Source: an uncultured Pelagibacteraceae bacterium (GTDB lineage Bacteria > Pseudomonadota > Alphaproteobacteria > Pelagibacterales > Pelagibacteraceae). From it: 10,878 bases of DNA. Below, piece after piece: positions 1 to 7,738 of this stretch (position 1 is the stretch's first letter; each line of letters opens with the position of its first letter). The stretch spans positions 1-10,878 of the forward strand of contig CACIWH010000013.1 of assembly GCA_902590295.1 (NCBI GenBank). Reading direction: 5' to 3'. The notes under the pieces are model-generated. The model worked only from the letters and a program-made list of their open reading frames with translations. It made no database searches and had not been told where the DNA came from. The position numbers and the translations under genes are program-made.

Positions 1-197
1 AATATTAAGAAAACTTTATACTTTTTAAATTTAGTTAATTGTTTTTTATTAAAAGAATAAGAAAAGGACTTTGTAAAACTGTTTATAAGATTTTTCTTAT
101 CTGTTCTTTTATCGATTAAATTTCTATAAATTAATCTTAATCTTGATCTAATTTTTGTTCTTTTAAAATTTTTAAAACTAATGTTTTTCGATAACAT
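1..197 (-). CDS. 5' part of a gene running off the left edge; tentatively glucose-6-phosphate isomerase N-terminus
   Basis: Reading the minus strand from the ATG at 197-195 gives 65 codons without a stop up to the window edge. The encoded start is MLSKNISFKNFKRTK and the visible part ends in KKYKVFLI. The ATG lies 4 nt after the stop of the upstream lipoprotein gene, in the same direction, so this is most likely the next gene of the operon. The visible protein is basic, with no signal peptide and no membrane segment. A Lys-rich helix leading into a hydrophobic strand (VFLI) about 60 residues in resembles the segment just before the GxGGS motif of divergent glucose-6-phosphate isomerases. The diagnostic motif would fall outside the window, so this identity is a guess. 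In other alphaproteobacteria an M16 peptidase often sits here, but the N-terminus does not look like one. The reading frame is fairly certain; the function is not. Confidence 0.6.
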   Translation of the reverse strand, partial: MLSKNISFKNFKRTKIRSRLRLIYRNLIDKRTDKKNLINSFTKSFSYSFNKKQLTKFKKYKVFLI

Positions 198-201
198 TTA
201 A

Positions 202-525
202 TTAATTTTTTATCTGATCGAGTACAAAATCTTCAGTAGTAGAATTGCTTGTTGAGCTTTCAATTTTATCTTTTGGTATATCTTTAGATTTTATAGATGA
301 AAGAATATCATCTATTTCTGTTTCTATCGATTCTTCCCTAGTCATTTGTACCGGATCCTCAGGCTCTGGCAAATTATTAAAATCAGGTGGTAAAACTAGG
401 GGATTTTTTTTAATTACTAAAAACTCATCACTAGATTCATATTTCTTTCCTGATAAAGCATCTTTAACCGATTGGCATGAGTACAACGAAATAATTAAAA
501 TTAATAAAAGTATATTTTTAAACAT
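202..525 (-). CDS. Small outer-membrane lipoprotein, DUF3035/BamF-like
   Basis: A 107-aa lipoprotein. It opens with a short Lys-containing n-region, a hydrophobic stretch (about residues 4-15) and a lipobox LYSC with lipidated Cys17. The segment at about 33-50 (DEFLVIKKNPLVLPPDF) is the hallmark of the alphaproteobacterial DUF3035 family, whose Caulobacter member was described as BamF, a lipoprotein of the outer-membrane beta-barrel assembly machine. The C-terminal half is acidic and Ser/Thr-rich, probably disordered. The start was set at the ATG at 525-523 because it puts a proper signal peptide at the N-terminus and has a weak AAGAG 8 nt upstream; an in-frame ATG at 576 would add 17 residues in front of it. 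The start overlaps the end of lspA by 8 nt, so translation is probably coupled. LspA, encoded just upstream, is the peptidase expected to mature this protein. The role in barrel assembly is inferred from family membership. Confidence 0.8.
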   Translation of the reverse strand: MFKNILLLILIISLYSCQSVKDALSGKKYESSDEFLVIKKNPLVLPPDFNNLPEPEDPVQMTREESIETEIDDILSSIKSKDIPKDKIESSTSNSTTEDFVLDQIKN

Positions 526-1006
526 CTTTTTTACTCTTAAAAAAAAATTCATCAAAAATAAGGCAAATAACTCCAATCGAAATAAATATATCAGCGGGAT
601 TAAAAATAAACCAGTGTAAATCTCCTATATGAAAATCTATAAAATCTGGTACCGCATTGTATATCAATCTATCAAACAAATTTCCTAATGAGCCACCTAA
701 GATCAATAGAAAAAAATATTTTCTTATGTCGTTTAATTTAAACAAAACATAAATAATCACTAAATTAATTATGATAATTAGTAAAGTTATAATGTTATAT
801 ATACTTTTGTTTTCAAAAGATAGTAAGCCAAACGCAATTCCTTCATTCCATATTAAATAAACATTCAAAAAGGACGTTAAAAATATTTGTTGATTACTAA
901 TATCTTCGTAAAGATTTATTACATATAGTTTACTTAATCTATCTATTAAAAAAACAATAGTTACAATAAACAAATTCAATAAAAATATTTTATTTTTTTT
1001 TTCCAT
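518..1006 (-). CDS. lspA: Lipoprotein signal peptidase (signal peptidase II)
   Basis: An inner-membrane aspartyl peptidase that cleaves diacylglyceryl-prolipoproteins just before the lipidated Cys. With the start at 1006-1004 it is 162 aa, the usual family length, with four hydrophobic segments (about 7-22, 68-90, 97-110, 138-152). Family motifs are in order: DRLSK (22-26), NEGIAFG (54-60), GGSLGNLFDR (104-113), DFIDF (121-125) and FNPAD (135-139). By alignment with known LspA the catalytic pair is D112 and D139. An upstream ATG (1075) would add 23 residues lying entirely over the ileS 3' end and absent from the family, so it was not used. The chosen ATG overlaps the ileS coding end by 17 nt and sits at an A10 run, with no Shine-Dalgarno sequence, pointing to translational coupling. 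The gene overlaps the following lipoprotein gene by 8 nt. Confidence 0.95.
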   Translation of the reverse strand: MEKKNKIFLLNLFIVTIVFLIDRLSKLYVINLYEDISNQQIFLTSFLNVYLIWNEGIAFGLLSFENKSIYNIITLLIIIINLVIIYVLFKLNDIRKYFFLLILGGSLGNLFDRLIYNAVPDFIDFHIGDLHWFIFNPADIFISIGVICLIFDEFFFKSKKDV

Positions 1007-3737
1007 CAAAACCACAATTGTGTCTCTCGCATTTTTTTTCAAAAATTTTCCAACATACAGGACATTTTTCACCAATAGCTTTTTTTGTTATTACATTCGT
1101 GTTTGCTTTGATATCTTGATTTAATTTTAATTCTGCATTCGAGGTAATACAGATTTCAGCAAAATCATAATCTTTTAAAAGATCATATTTTTCTTTATTT
1201 AGTTCAATTATTATTTCAGCTTCTAAGCTAGAACCAATTAGTTTATCAGCTCTTTTAAGCTCTATACTTGAATTAGCAATCTCTCTTACATTTAATATCT
1301 CTTTCCATTTTTTAGCAAGATTTTCGTTTTTCCAGTTCTCTGGAATCGTTACGAACTTTTCTAAATGAATGCTTTCATTTGATTTTTTATTTATCAATTT
1401 GAAAATTTCTTCGGTAGTGAAAGACAAAATGGGAGCAAACCATTTGAGAAGGCAATCCAGAAGTACATTTAATATTTGTAAACAATCTTTTCTTCTCTTC
1501 GATTTTAAATCATCACAATATAAAGAGTCTTTTCTTATATCAAAATAGAAGGAAGATAGGTCGACTGTGCAAAAATTTAATAAATCTTTATAAAGCAAAT
1601 GAAAATTATAAGATTTAAAATTTTTTTGATAATTATTATTTAACAAATAAATTTTATGCAACATCAGCTTATCAAGTTCGCACAGTTCATCATAATTTAT
1701 CTTATTGAAATCATTTTCTGAAAATTCATCTCTTAAATTTCCAAGAATATATCTAAAAGTGTTTCTTATCTTCCTGTATGCGTCCGCATGCTGTTCCAAA
1801 ATTGTGTAGTCTATTCTTAGATCCTCTGAATAATTAGAAGCTGCAACCCAAATTCTTAGGATATCAGCACCATATTTTTTTAATATATCATCAGGTGAAA
1901 TAACATTACCTAATGATTTGGACATTTTAAGTCCTTTTCCATCTACAACAAATCCATGTGATAAGATTGTTTCAAAAGGTGCCTCTCCTCTAGTTCCACA
2001 AGATTGTAGAAGTGAGGAATGAAACCAGCCTCGATGTTGATCCGAACCTTCTAAGTACATAGAAGCAGGCCATTTAAGATCTTTTCTAGTTTCTAAAACA
2101 AAAGAGTGTGTAGAGCCACTATCAAACCACACCTCTACAATGTCTGACAGTTTTGTAAAATTTTCTGCTTTGTATTTTTTTCCAAGAAATTTTTGAGCAT
2201 CATCCTTAAACCAGCAGTCTGAACCCTCTTTCTCATAAATTTTTGCAATATTTTCAAAAACTTCATCATCAACTAAAACCTTTCCATCTTTTTTATTTAT
2301 AAATATTGGTAGAGGAACACCCCAAACTCTTTGCCTTGAAACACACCAATCTGGCCTGGTCTCAATCATAGACTTCAATCTCTCTTTTCCTTTTTCAGGA
2401 TAAAAAACTGTTTTATTTATTGCTTTAAGCGCTTTGTCTCTCAAACCATGACTTTCCATTGAGATAAACCATTGTGGGGTTGCTCTGTGAACCAAAGGAG
2501 CTTTTGATCTCCAAGAGTGGGGGTATGAATGATTTAATTTACCATTGAATACTAATTTTTTTTCTTTTTTGAGTTTTTCTATAACGATAGTATTAGCTTT
2601 AAAAATGTGTGTACCTTCAAATAAAGGAATATTATTAGTATATTTACCATCATCATCAACTGTCTCTAAAGCTTTAATGCCATTATTTAAGCATAAATTA
2701 AAATCATCTGGGCCGTGACTTGGTGCGCAATGTACAATACCCGTTCCTTGCTCAGTTGTAACAAATCTAGCCTCTAACATAGGGACATTATAATCATAAC
2801 CAAGATTATGAAATGGATGTGAACAGATTGTTCCTTCAAAATCATTTCCCAAAAATTCAGAAATTATTTGAAATTTTTCAATTTTACACTCATCTACAAA
2901 TGAGTTTAATAAATCTTTCGCAACTATTAACTTTTTATTTTTAAAATCAGACTCACTAGTAATCTCTATAATTAAATATTTAAGACTTTTATTATAAGCC
3001 AAAGCTTTATTTGCAGGAATTGTCCAAGGTGTGGTAGTCCAAATAATTACTTCACTATCTAATAGATTTTTATTTTTTGAATTTTTCACTGGGAAAGAGG
3101 TATAAATGGTATCCGATGTATGATCTAAATATTCAACTTCCGCATCTGCTAATGCTGTTTTTTCGACAGTAGACCAAAGAACTGGTTTATAGCCTCTGTA
3201 TAAACTCCCCTCTTTTAAGAACTTGCCTAATTCTCGTACTATTTGAGCCTCAGCATCGAAGCTCATTGTCGAGTAATAATTATTCCAGTCACCAATTACC
3301 CCTAATCTTTGAAATTGATCTTTATGTATTTCAATCCATTTTTCTGCAAACTCTCGACACTCTTTTCTAAATTCAACTATCGGAACATCGTTTTTATTTT
3401 TTTTATTTTTTTTATATTGTTCTTCAATTTTCCATTCTATCGGTAAACCATGACAATCCCATCCTGGTACATAAACCGAATCTTGACCACTCATTTGGTG
3501 AAATTTGGTTACAATATCTTTTAAAATCTTATTGAGAGCTGTCCCCATATGAATATTTCCATTAGCGTAAGGGGGGCCATCATGTAAAACAAATTTTTTT
3601 TGACCTTTGCTTTTATCTCTTAATTGCTTGTAAAGATTTATATTGGTCCAATACTTAATTAAATCTGGTTCTTTAACTGGAAGATTTGCTTTCATTGAGA
3701 AAGCTGTTTTTGGTAAGTTTATTTGTTCTTTGCTCAT
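990..3737 (-). CDS. ileS: Isoleucyl-tRNA synthetase
   Basis: A cytoplasmic class Ia synthetase that charges tRNA-Ile and edits mischarged valine. It has 915 aa, normal for bacterial IleS (E. coli about 938). Motifs are in order. The ATP-binding signature is GNIHMGTALNK (60-70), with HMGT where HIGH is canonical, followed by PGWDCHGLPIE (91-101). The CP1 editing domain carries WTTTPWTIPAN (233-243) and GTGIVHCAPSHGPDDF (331-346). The catalytic KMSKS is at 604-608. The C-terminus has a small Cys cluster, CPVCW (892-896) then C903, H906 and C908, a compact version of the zinc-binding tail seen in many bacterial IleS. A Lys/Asn-rich insert lies at about 109-116. The ATG shares one nucleotide with the ribF stop (TAATG), and the 3' end overlaps lspA by 17 nt, so it is an internal operon gene. 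The neighbour lspA is a very common bacterial pairing. Confidence 0.98.
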   Translation of the reverse strand: MSKEQINLPKTAFSMKANLPVKEPDLIKYWTNINLYKQLRDKSKGQKKFVLHDGPPYANGNIHMGTALNKILKDIVTKFHQMSGQDSVYVPGWDCHGLPIEWKIEEQYKKNKKNKNDVPIVEFRKECREFAEKWIEIHKDQFQRLGVIGDWNNYYSTMSFDAEAQIVRELGKFLKEGSLYRGYKPVLWSTVEKTALADAEVEYLDHTSDTIYTSFPVKNSKNKNLLDSEVIIWTTTPWTIPANKALAYNKSLKYLIIEITSESDFKNKKLIVAKDLLNSFVDECKIEKFQIISEFLGNDFEGTICSHPFHNLGYDYNVPMLEARFVTTEQGTGIVHCAPSHGPDDFNLCLNNGIKALETVDDDGKYTNNIPLFEGTHIFKANTIVIEKLKKEKKLVFNGKLNHSYPHSWRSKAPLVHRATPQWFISMESHGLRDKALKAINKTVFYPEKGKERLKSMIETRPDWCVSRQRVWGVPLPIFINKKDGKVLVDDEVFENIAKIYEKEGSDCWFKDDAQKFLGKKYKAENFTKLSDIVEVWFDSGSTHSFVLETRKDLKWPASMYLEGSDQHRGWFHSSLLQSCGTRGEAPFETILSHGFVVDGKGLKMSKSLGNVISPDDILKKYGADILRIWVAASNYSEDLRIDYTILEQHADAYRKIRNTFRYILGNLRDEFSENDFNKINYDELCELDKLMLHKIYLLNNNYQKNFKSYNFHLLYKDLLNFCTVDLSSFYFDIRKDSLYCDDLKSKRRKDCLQILNVLLDCLLKWFAPILSFTTEEIFKLINKKSNESIHLEKFVTIPENWKNENLAKKWKEILNVREIANSSIELKRADKLIGSSLEAEIIIELNKEKYDLLKDYDFAEICITSNAELKLNQDIKANTNVITKKAIGEKCPVCWKIFEKKCERHNCGFDGKKK

Positions 3738-4669
3738 TAATTGATTTTTTTTACTTTTTTTATATCAAGTTTTATTTGCTTTTTTAAATAATTTATATTT
3801 TTAAATTTTTTTTCACCTCTAATAAATTTTACAAACTCAACTCTAATTCTTTTACCATATATTTTTTTATTAAAATTAAATATATTTACCTCTAGAAGTA
3901 TTTTTTTTTGATTAAAAGTTGGTCTAATCCCCAAGTTAGCAATTCCTTTATAAATCTTATTGTCTGACAATAAATTAACCTTAACGGCATAGACACCTAA
4001 TTTTGATATTACGTAATTTTGCATTTCTATATTGCATGTGGGAAATCCAATTGTTTTTCCTAACTGTCTTCCTTTTTTAACAATCCCATCAACGGTCCAT
4101 AATCTATCTAGGTATTTATTAGCAGTATTTAAATTTCCATCTTGTAACAACTTTCTTATTAATGACGATGAAACCACTTTATTTTTTATTTTAAGTGGCG
4201 AAGGTTTAATAACTTTATAATTGTATGTTTTTTGATACTTTTGTAATAATTTTACATCTCCTTCCCTTTTATTACCAAATTTAAAATTGTTGCTCACATA
4301 TATATATTTCATTCCAATTTTTTTGATTAAGATATTCTTGATAAAATCATTACATTTTATTTTTGAAAATTTTTTATTAAACTTTTGGTTAATAACAAAG
4401 TCCACATTAAAATTCTTAAGTATTCTAATTTTTTCATTAAGATTAGAAATTCTATAATTTTCTAAATCTTTGGAGAAAAACATTTTTGGAATTGGATCAA
4501 AAGTAAAAACGCCGATTTTTAGTTTTGATTTAGATTTTAATTTTTTTGCCCTTTCAAAAAGTTTTCGATGTCCCAAATGTAATCCATCGAAACTTCCAAT
4601 TAATATGATTGAGCCTTTGTCCTTATTTTTGATATTAAAATTTTTATATAAATTTATTTTTTTTACCAT
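3737..4669 (-). CDS. ribF: Bifunctional riboflavin kinase / FAD synthetase
   Basis: Converts riboflavin to FMN with ATP, then adenylylates FMN to FAD, in the cytoplasm. At 310 aa it has the two-domain layout of bacterial RibF. The N-terminal nucleotidyltransferase domain shows GSFDGLHLGH (25-34, the HxGH ATP site), SNNFKFGNKREGD (126-138) and SSSLIR (167-172). The C-terminal riboflavin kinase domain shows GKTIGFPTCN (204-213), GIANLGIRPTF (242-252) and the acidic position in LLEVNIF (E260, where the family has its catalytic Glu). The family usually has G-x-D-F-x-F-G in the second motif; here it is SNNFKFG, an Asp-to-Asn change in a very Lys/Asn-rich protein. The start overlaps the HAD gene end by 7 nt (ATGGTAA) and the stop overlaps the ileS start by 1 nt, so expression is likely coupled. 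ribF-ileS-lspA order is widespread in proteobacteria. Confidence 0.95.
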   Translation of the reverse strand: MVKKINLYKNFNIKNKDKGSIILIGSFDGLHLGHRKLFERAKKLKSKSKLKIGVFTFDPIPKMFFSKDLENYRISNLNEKIRILKNFNVDFVINQKFNKKFSKIKCNDFIKNILIKKIGMKYIYVSNNFKFGNKREGDVKLLQKYQKTYNYKVIKPSPLKIKNKVVSSSLIRKLLQDGNLNTANKYLDRLWTVDGIVKKGRQLGKTIGFPTCNIEMQNYVISKLGVYAVKVNLLSDNKIYKGIANLGIRPTFNQKKILLEVNIFNFNKKIYGKRIRVEFVKFIRGEKKFKNINYLKKQIKLDIKKVKKIN

Positions 4670-5472
4670 ACTAAACTTTTTTGTGTGTAGTCGATATCTA
4701 CATCATATTTCTTTTTTAATTCATCAATATTGTTTTCATTTTTGTGGATACCATTCATGATAAACAGTGAATTAAAATTTTGGACATTAGCACCCTTAAT
4801 ATCTGTATTTAAATTGTCTCCAATGCAAAGAATATTTTTGTTTTTAATGTCCGCTGATTGGGTATAAATTAGTGGATAAGGTTTACCAAAATATTCCACG
4901 ACTCCGCCAAGATCTTCAAAAATTTTAGCTACAGATCCAGCACATAATTCTCTGTTGCTTCCTCTATCAACAACTAGATCTGGGTTGGTGCAAACCATTT
5001 TTTTATCTATTTTATTTTTAAGTAAATTTTTATAGTAGTCTAAATTTTCTGAAAAATTATCATATAATCCTGTACAAATAATAAAATCAGACTCATCTAA
5101 GTTATTTACTTTAAATTCTTCAAAAGACTTAAATAAATCAAAGTCACGTGGAGGACCAACATGAAAGAACTTCAAAGCTTTATATTTAGACTTCAAATAT
5201 TTCAAAGCTACTTCACCAGAAGTAGATACCTTTTTACATTTACTTTGATCTAATCCCAGATTCTTTAGATAGTTTATAACTGTATTATTTGGTCTTGGAG
5301 CATTTGTTAGCAAAATATATTCTTTTTTGGACTGCTCAAGTTTATCAAGTACATTGATAGACTCTTCATATAATTTAATTCCATTATGCAGGACGCCCCA
5401 AATATCAATAAATAATAAATCAATATCATTTATTATAGATTTAAGGCCTGTTTTATCTAAATTTACGGTCAT
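4663..5472 (-). CDS. HAD superfamily class IIA hydrolase (TIGR01459-type)
   Basis: A 269-aa predicted cytoplasmic phosphatase-like HAD protein of the class IIA group (NagD/PGP relatives). Visible motifs: motif I FIDIWGVLHNG (21-31, nucleophile D23), motif II LLTNAPRP (54-61, T56), motif III around GKPYP (196-200, K197), and motif IV CIGDNLNTDIKGA (216-228, D219 and D224). Motif I reads D-x-W rather than D-x-D, losing the usual general acid/base Asp; from memory, D-x-W-G-V-x-H-x-G is the norm for this subfamily. The substrate is unknown. The start at 5472-5470 was chosen because it leaves about 22 residues before motif I, as in relatives. The open frame continues upstream to an ATG at 5523 and on to 5577, but those starts would run across the groES promoter region. 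It is the first gene of the minus-strand operon and overlaps ribF by 7 nt. Confidence 0.88.
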   Translation of the reverse strand: MTVNLDKTGLKSIINDIDLLFIDIWGVLHNGIKLYEESINVLDKLEQSKKEYILLTNAPRPNNTVINYLKNLGLDQSKCKKVSTSGEVALKYLKSKYKALKFFHVGPPRDFDLFKSFEEFKVNNLDESDFIICTGLYDNFSENLDYYKNLLKNKIDKKMVCTNPDLVVDRGSNRELCAGSVAKIFEDLGGVVEYFGKPYPLIYTQSADIKNKNILCIGDNLNTDIKGANVQNFNSLFIMNGIHKNENNIDELKKKYDVDIDYTQKSLVW

Positions 5473-5540
5473 GAGTGAGATATAGCTTAAAAATCTATGA
5501 ATTTCTTTGGTTTTTTTTATCATATATTTTTTTTCAGCAT

Positions 5541-5569
5541 CTTGAAAAATTACAGCTTTAAGACTATAT
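5541..5569 (+). promoter_or_regulatory. Sigma-32 (RpoH) heat-shock promoter of groESL
   Basis: CTTGAA at 5541-5546 and CTATAT at 5564-5569 are spaced by 17 nt, an excellent match to the alphaproteobacterial RpoH consensus (CTTG, about 17 nt, CYTATNT). The predicted start point near 5576 gives a leader of only about 20 nt, too short for a ROSE-type RNA thermometer. No CIRCE inverted repeat (TTAGCACTC...GAGTGCTAA) is seen between 5473 and 5595, so control is most likely by RpoH rather than HrcA. Confidence 0.8.
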
Positions 5570-5577
5570 GACCTCAA
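5549..5577 (-). promoter_or_regulatory. Candidate sigma-70 promoter for the HAD-ribF-ileS-lspA operon
   Basis: On the minus strand TTGAGG (5577-5572) and TGTAAT (5554-5549) are separated by exactly 17 nt, resembling a housekeeping -35/-10 pair with mismatches. Transcription would start near 5542 and give a leader of about 70 nt before the HAD start at 5472. It lies almost wholly within the opposing groES promoter. In such AT-rich DNA a chance match is possible, so this is an inference from consensus only. Confidence 0.4.
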
Positions 5578-5582
5578 TATTT

Positions 5583-5589
5583 AAAGGAG
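5583..5589 (+). promoter_or_regulatory. Ribosome binding site of groES
   Basis: AAAGGAG ends 6 nt before the groES ATG at 5596. It is a full Shine-Dalgarno match, and only the two groE genes have one in this window. Confidence 0.88.
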
Positions 5590-5595
5590 TAATTT

Positions 5596-5889
5596 ATGAA
5601 ATTTAAACCTTTGCATGATAGAGTTCTTATCGAAGTCCTTGATAGCAGTGAAAAAACTGCTGGTGGAATAATTATACCTGACTCTGCTCAAGAGAAACCT
5701 CAAGAGGGAAAAGTAGTTGCTGTTGGTGGTGGTTCTAAAACTGAAGATGGCAAAATCATACCAATGGATGTAAAAGTTGGAGATAAAGTTTTATTTGGTA
5801 AGTGGTCTGGAACTGAAGTTAAAATAGATGGAAAAGAATACAGCATAATGAAAGAATCGGACATTATGGGTATTTCAACATCAAAATAA
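5596..5889 (+). CDS. groES: Co-chaperonin GroES
   Basis: The 10-kDa co-chaperonin. Seven subunits cap the GroEL ring and close the folding chamber in the cytoplasm. It is 97 aa, the normal length. It starts [13 protein letters not shown], as the family does. The mobile loop that contacts GroEL lies at about 17-35 with the core GGIIIPD (23-29), and the roof-loop region [13 protein letters not shown] follows from 41. The C-terminal [16 protein letters not shown] and [12 protein letters not shown] segments are also typical. A strong RBS and an RpoH-type promoter lie directly upstream, and groEL follows after 23 nt, so the two are co-transcribed and heat-inducible by inference. Base composition is less AT-extreme than in the neighbours, as expected for a highly expressed, conserved gene. 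Confidence 0.98.
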   Translation: MKFKPLHDRVLIEVLDSSEKTAGGIIIPDSAQEKPQEGKVVAVGGGSKTEDGKIIPMDVKVGDKVLFGKWSGTEVKIDGKEYSIMKESDIMGISTSK

Positions 5890-5897
5890 TATTTATT

Positions 5898-5903
5898 AAG
5901 GAG
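5898..5903 (+). promoter_or_regulatory. Ribosome binding site of groEL
   Basis: AAGGAG in the 23-nt groES-groEL gap ends 9 nt before the ATG at 5913. It allows independent, strong initiation on groEL within the bicistronic message. Confidence 0.85.
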
Positions 5904-5906
5904 TAA

Positions 5907-7574
<1,668 letters not shown>

Positions 7575-7601
7575 TTTCCGAAATTTCATTTTAAAAAATT
7601 T

Positions 7602-7631
7602 AAAGGGCAGATTTTTCTGCCCTTTTTTTTT
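7602..7631 (+). terminator. Intrinsic terminator of groESL, possibly bidirectional
   Basis: A perfect 9-bp stem, AAAGGGCAG (7602-7610) with CTGCCCTTT (7617-7625), closes a 6-nt loop and runs into nine T residues (7623-7631), 27 nt after the groEL stop. In the reverse orientation the stem is followed by AAATTTTTT, so it may also stop the convergent transcript of the PsiE-family gene, whose stop lies about 110 nt away at 7739. No other terminator was seen between 7632 and 7738. Confidence 0.9.
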
Positions 7632-7738
7632 AAATTTTTCCTGTCATGGGGGCCTAAAAGTTGTTCTTACAAATTTATGTAGTCTTTTTCTGATTAACCA
7701 CATAATACAATTTTATTAAATAGCTAGGTTGTATTCAA

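Noticed and set aside
526..576. Longer lipoprotein reading frame starting at 576
   Set aside because: It would place 17 residues in front of a complete lipoprotein signal peptide; the ATG at 525 fits the lipobox geometry.
245..619. Plus-strand open frame opposite the lipoprotein and lspA genes
   Set aside because: It is antisense to two genes with clear family motifs and its translation shows no recognisable features.
1007..1075. Longer lspA reading frame starting at 1075
   Set aside because: The extra 23 residues overlap the conserved IleS Cys tail and are absent from LspA proteins; the ATG at 1006 gives the normal length.
5473..5577. Longer HAD hydrolase reading frame up to 5577
   Set aside because: It runs through the groES promoter region, and the residues before 5472 do not resemble the family N-terminus.
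5473..5595. CIRCE operator or ROSE thermometer upstream of groES
   Set aside because: GAGTG at 5473-5477 lacks the partner TTAGCACTC arm, and the predicted leader of about 20 nt is too short for a ROSE fold.
7641..7647. CTGTCAT resembling a Pho-box half-site near the PsiE-family gene
   Set aside because: It is a single copy with no second repeat 11 bp away, and it lies downstream of the gene rather than upstream of its start.
7704..7735. AATACAA...TTGTATT inverted pair as a terminator for the PsiE-family gene
   Set aside because: A 7-bp AT-rich stem with an 18-nt loop and no following T tract on the minus strand would be too weak.
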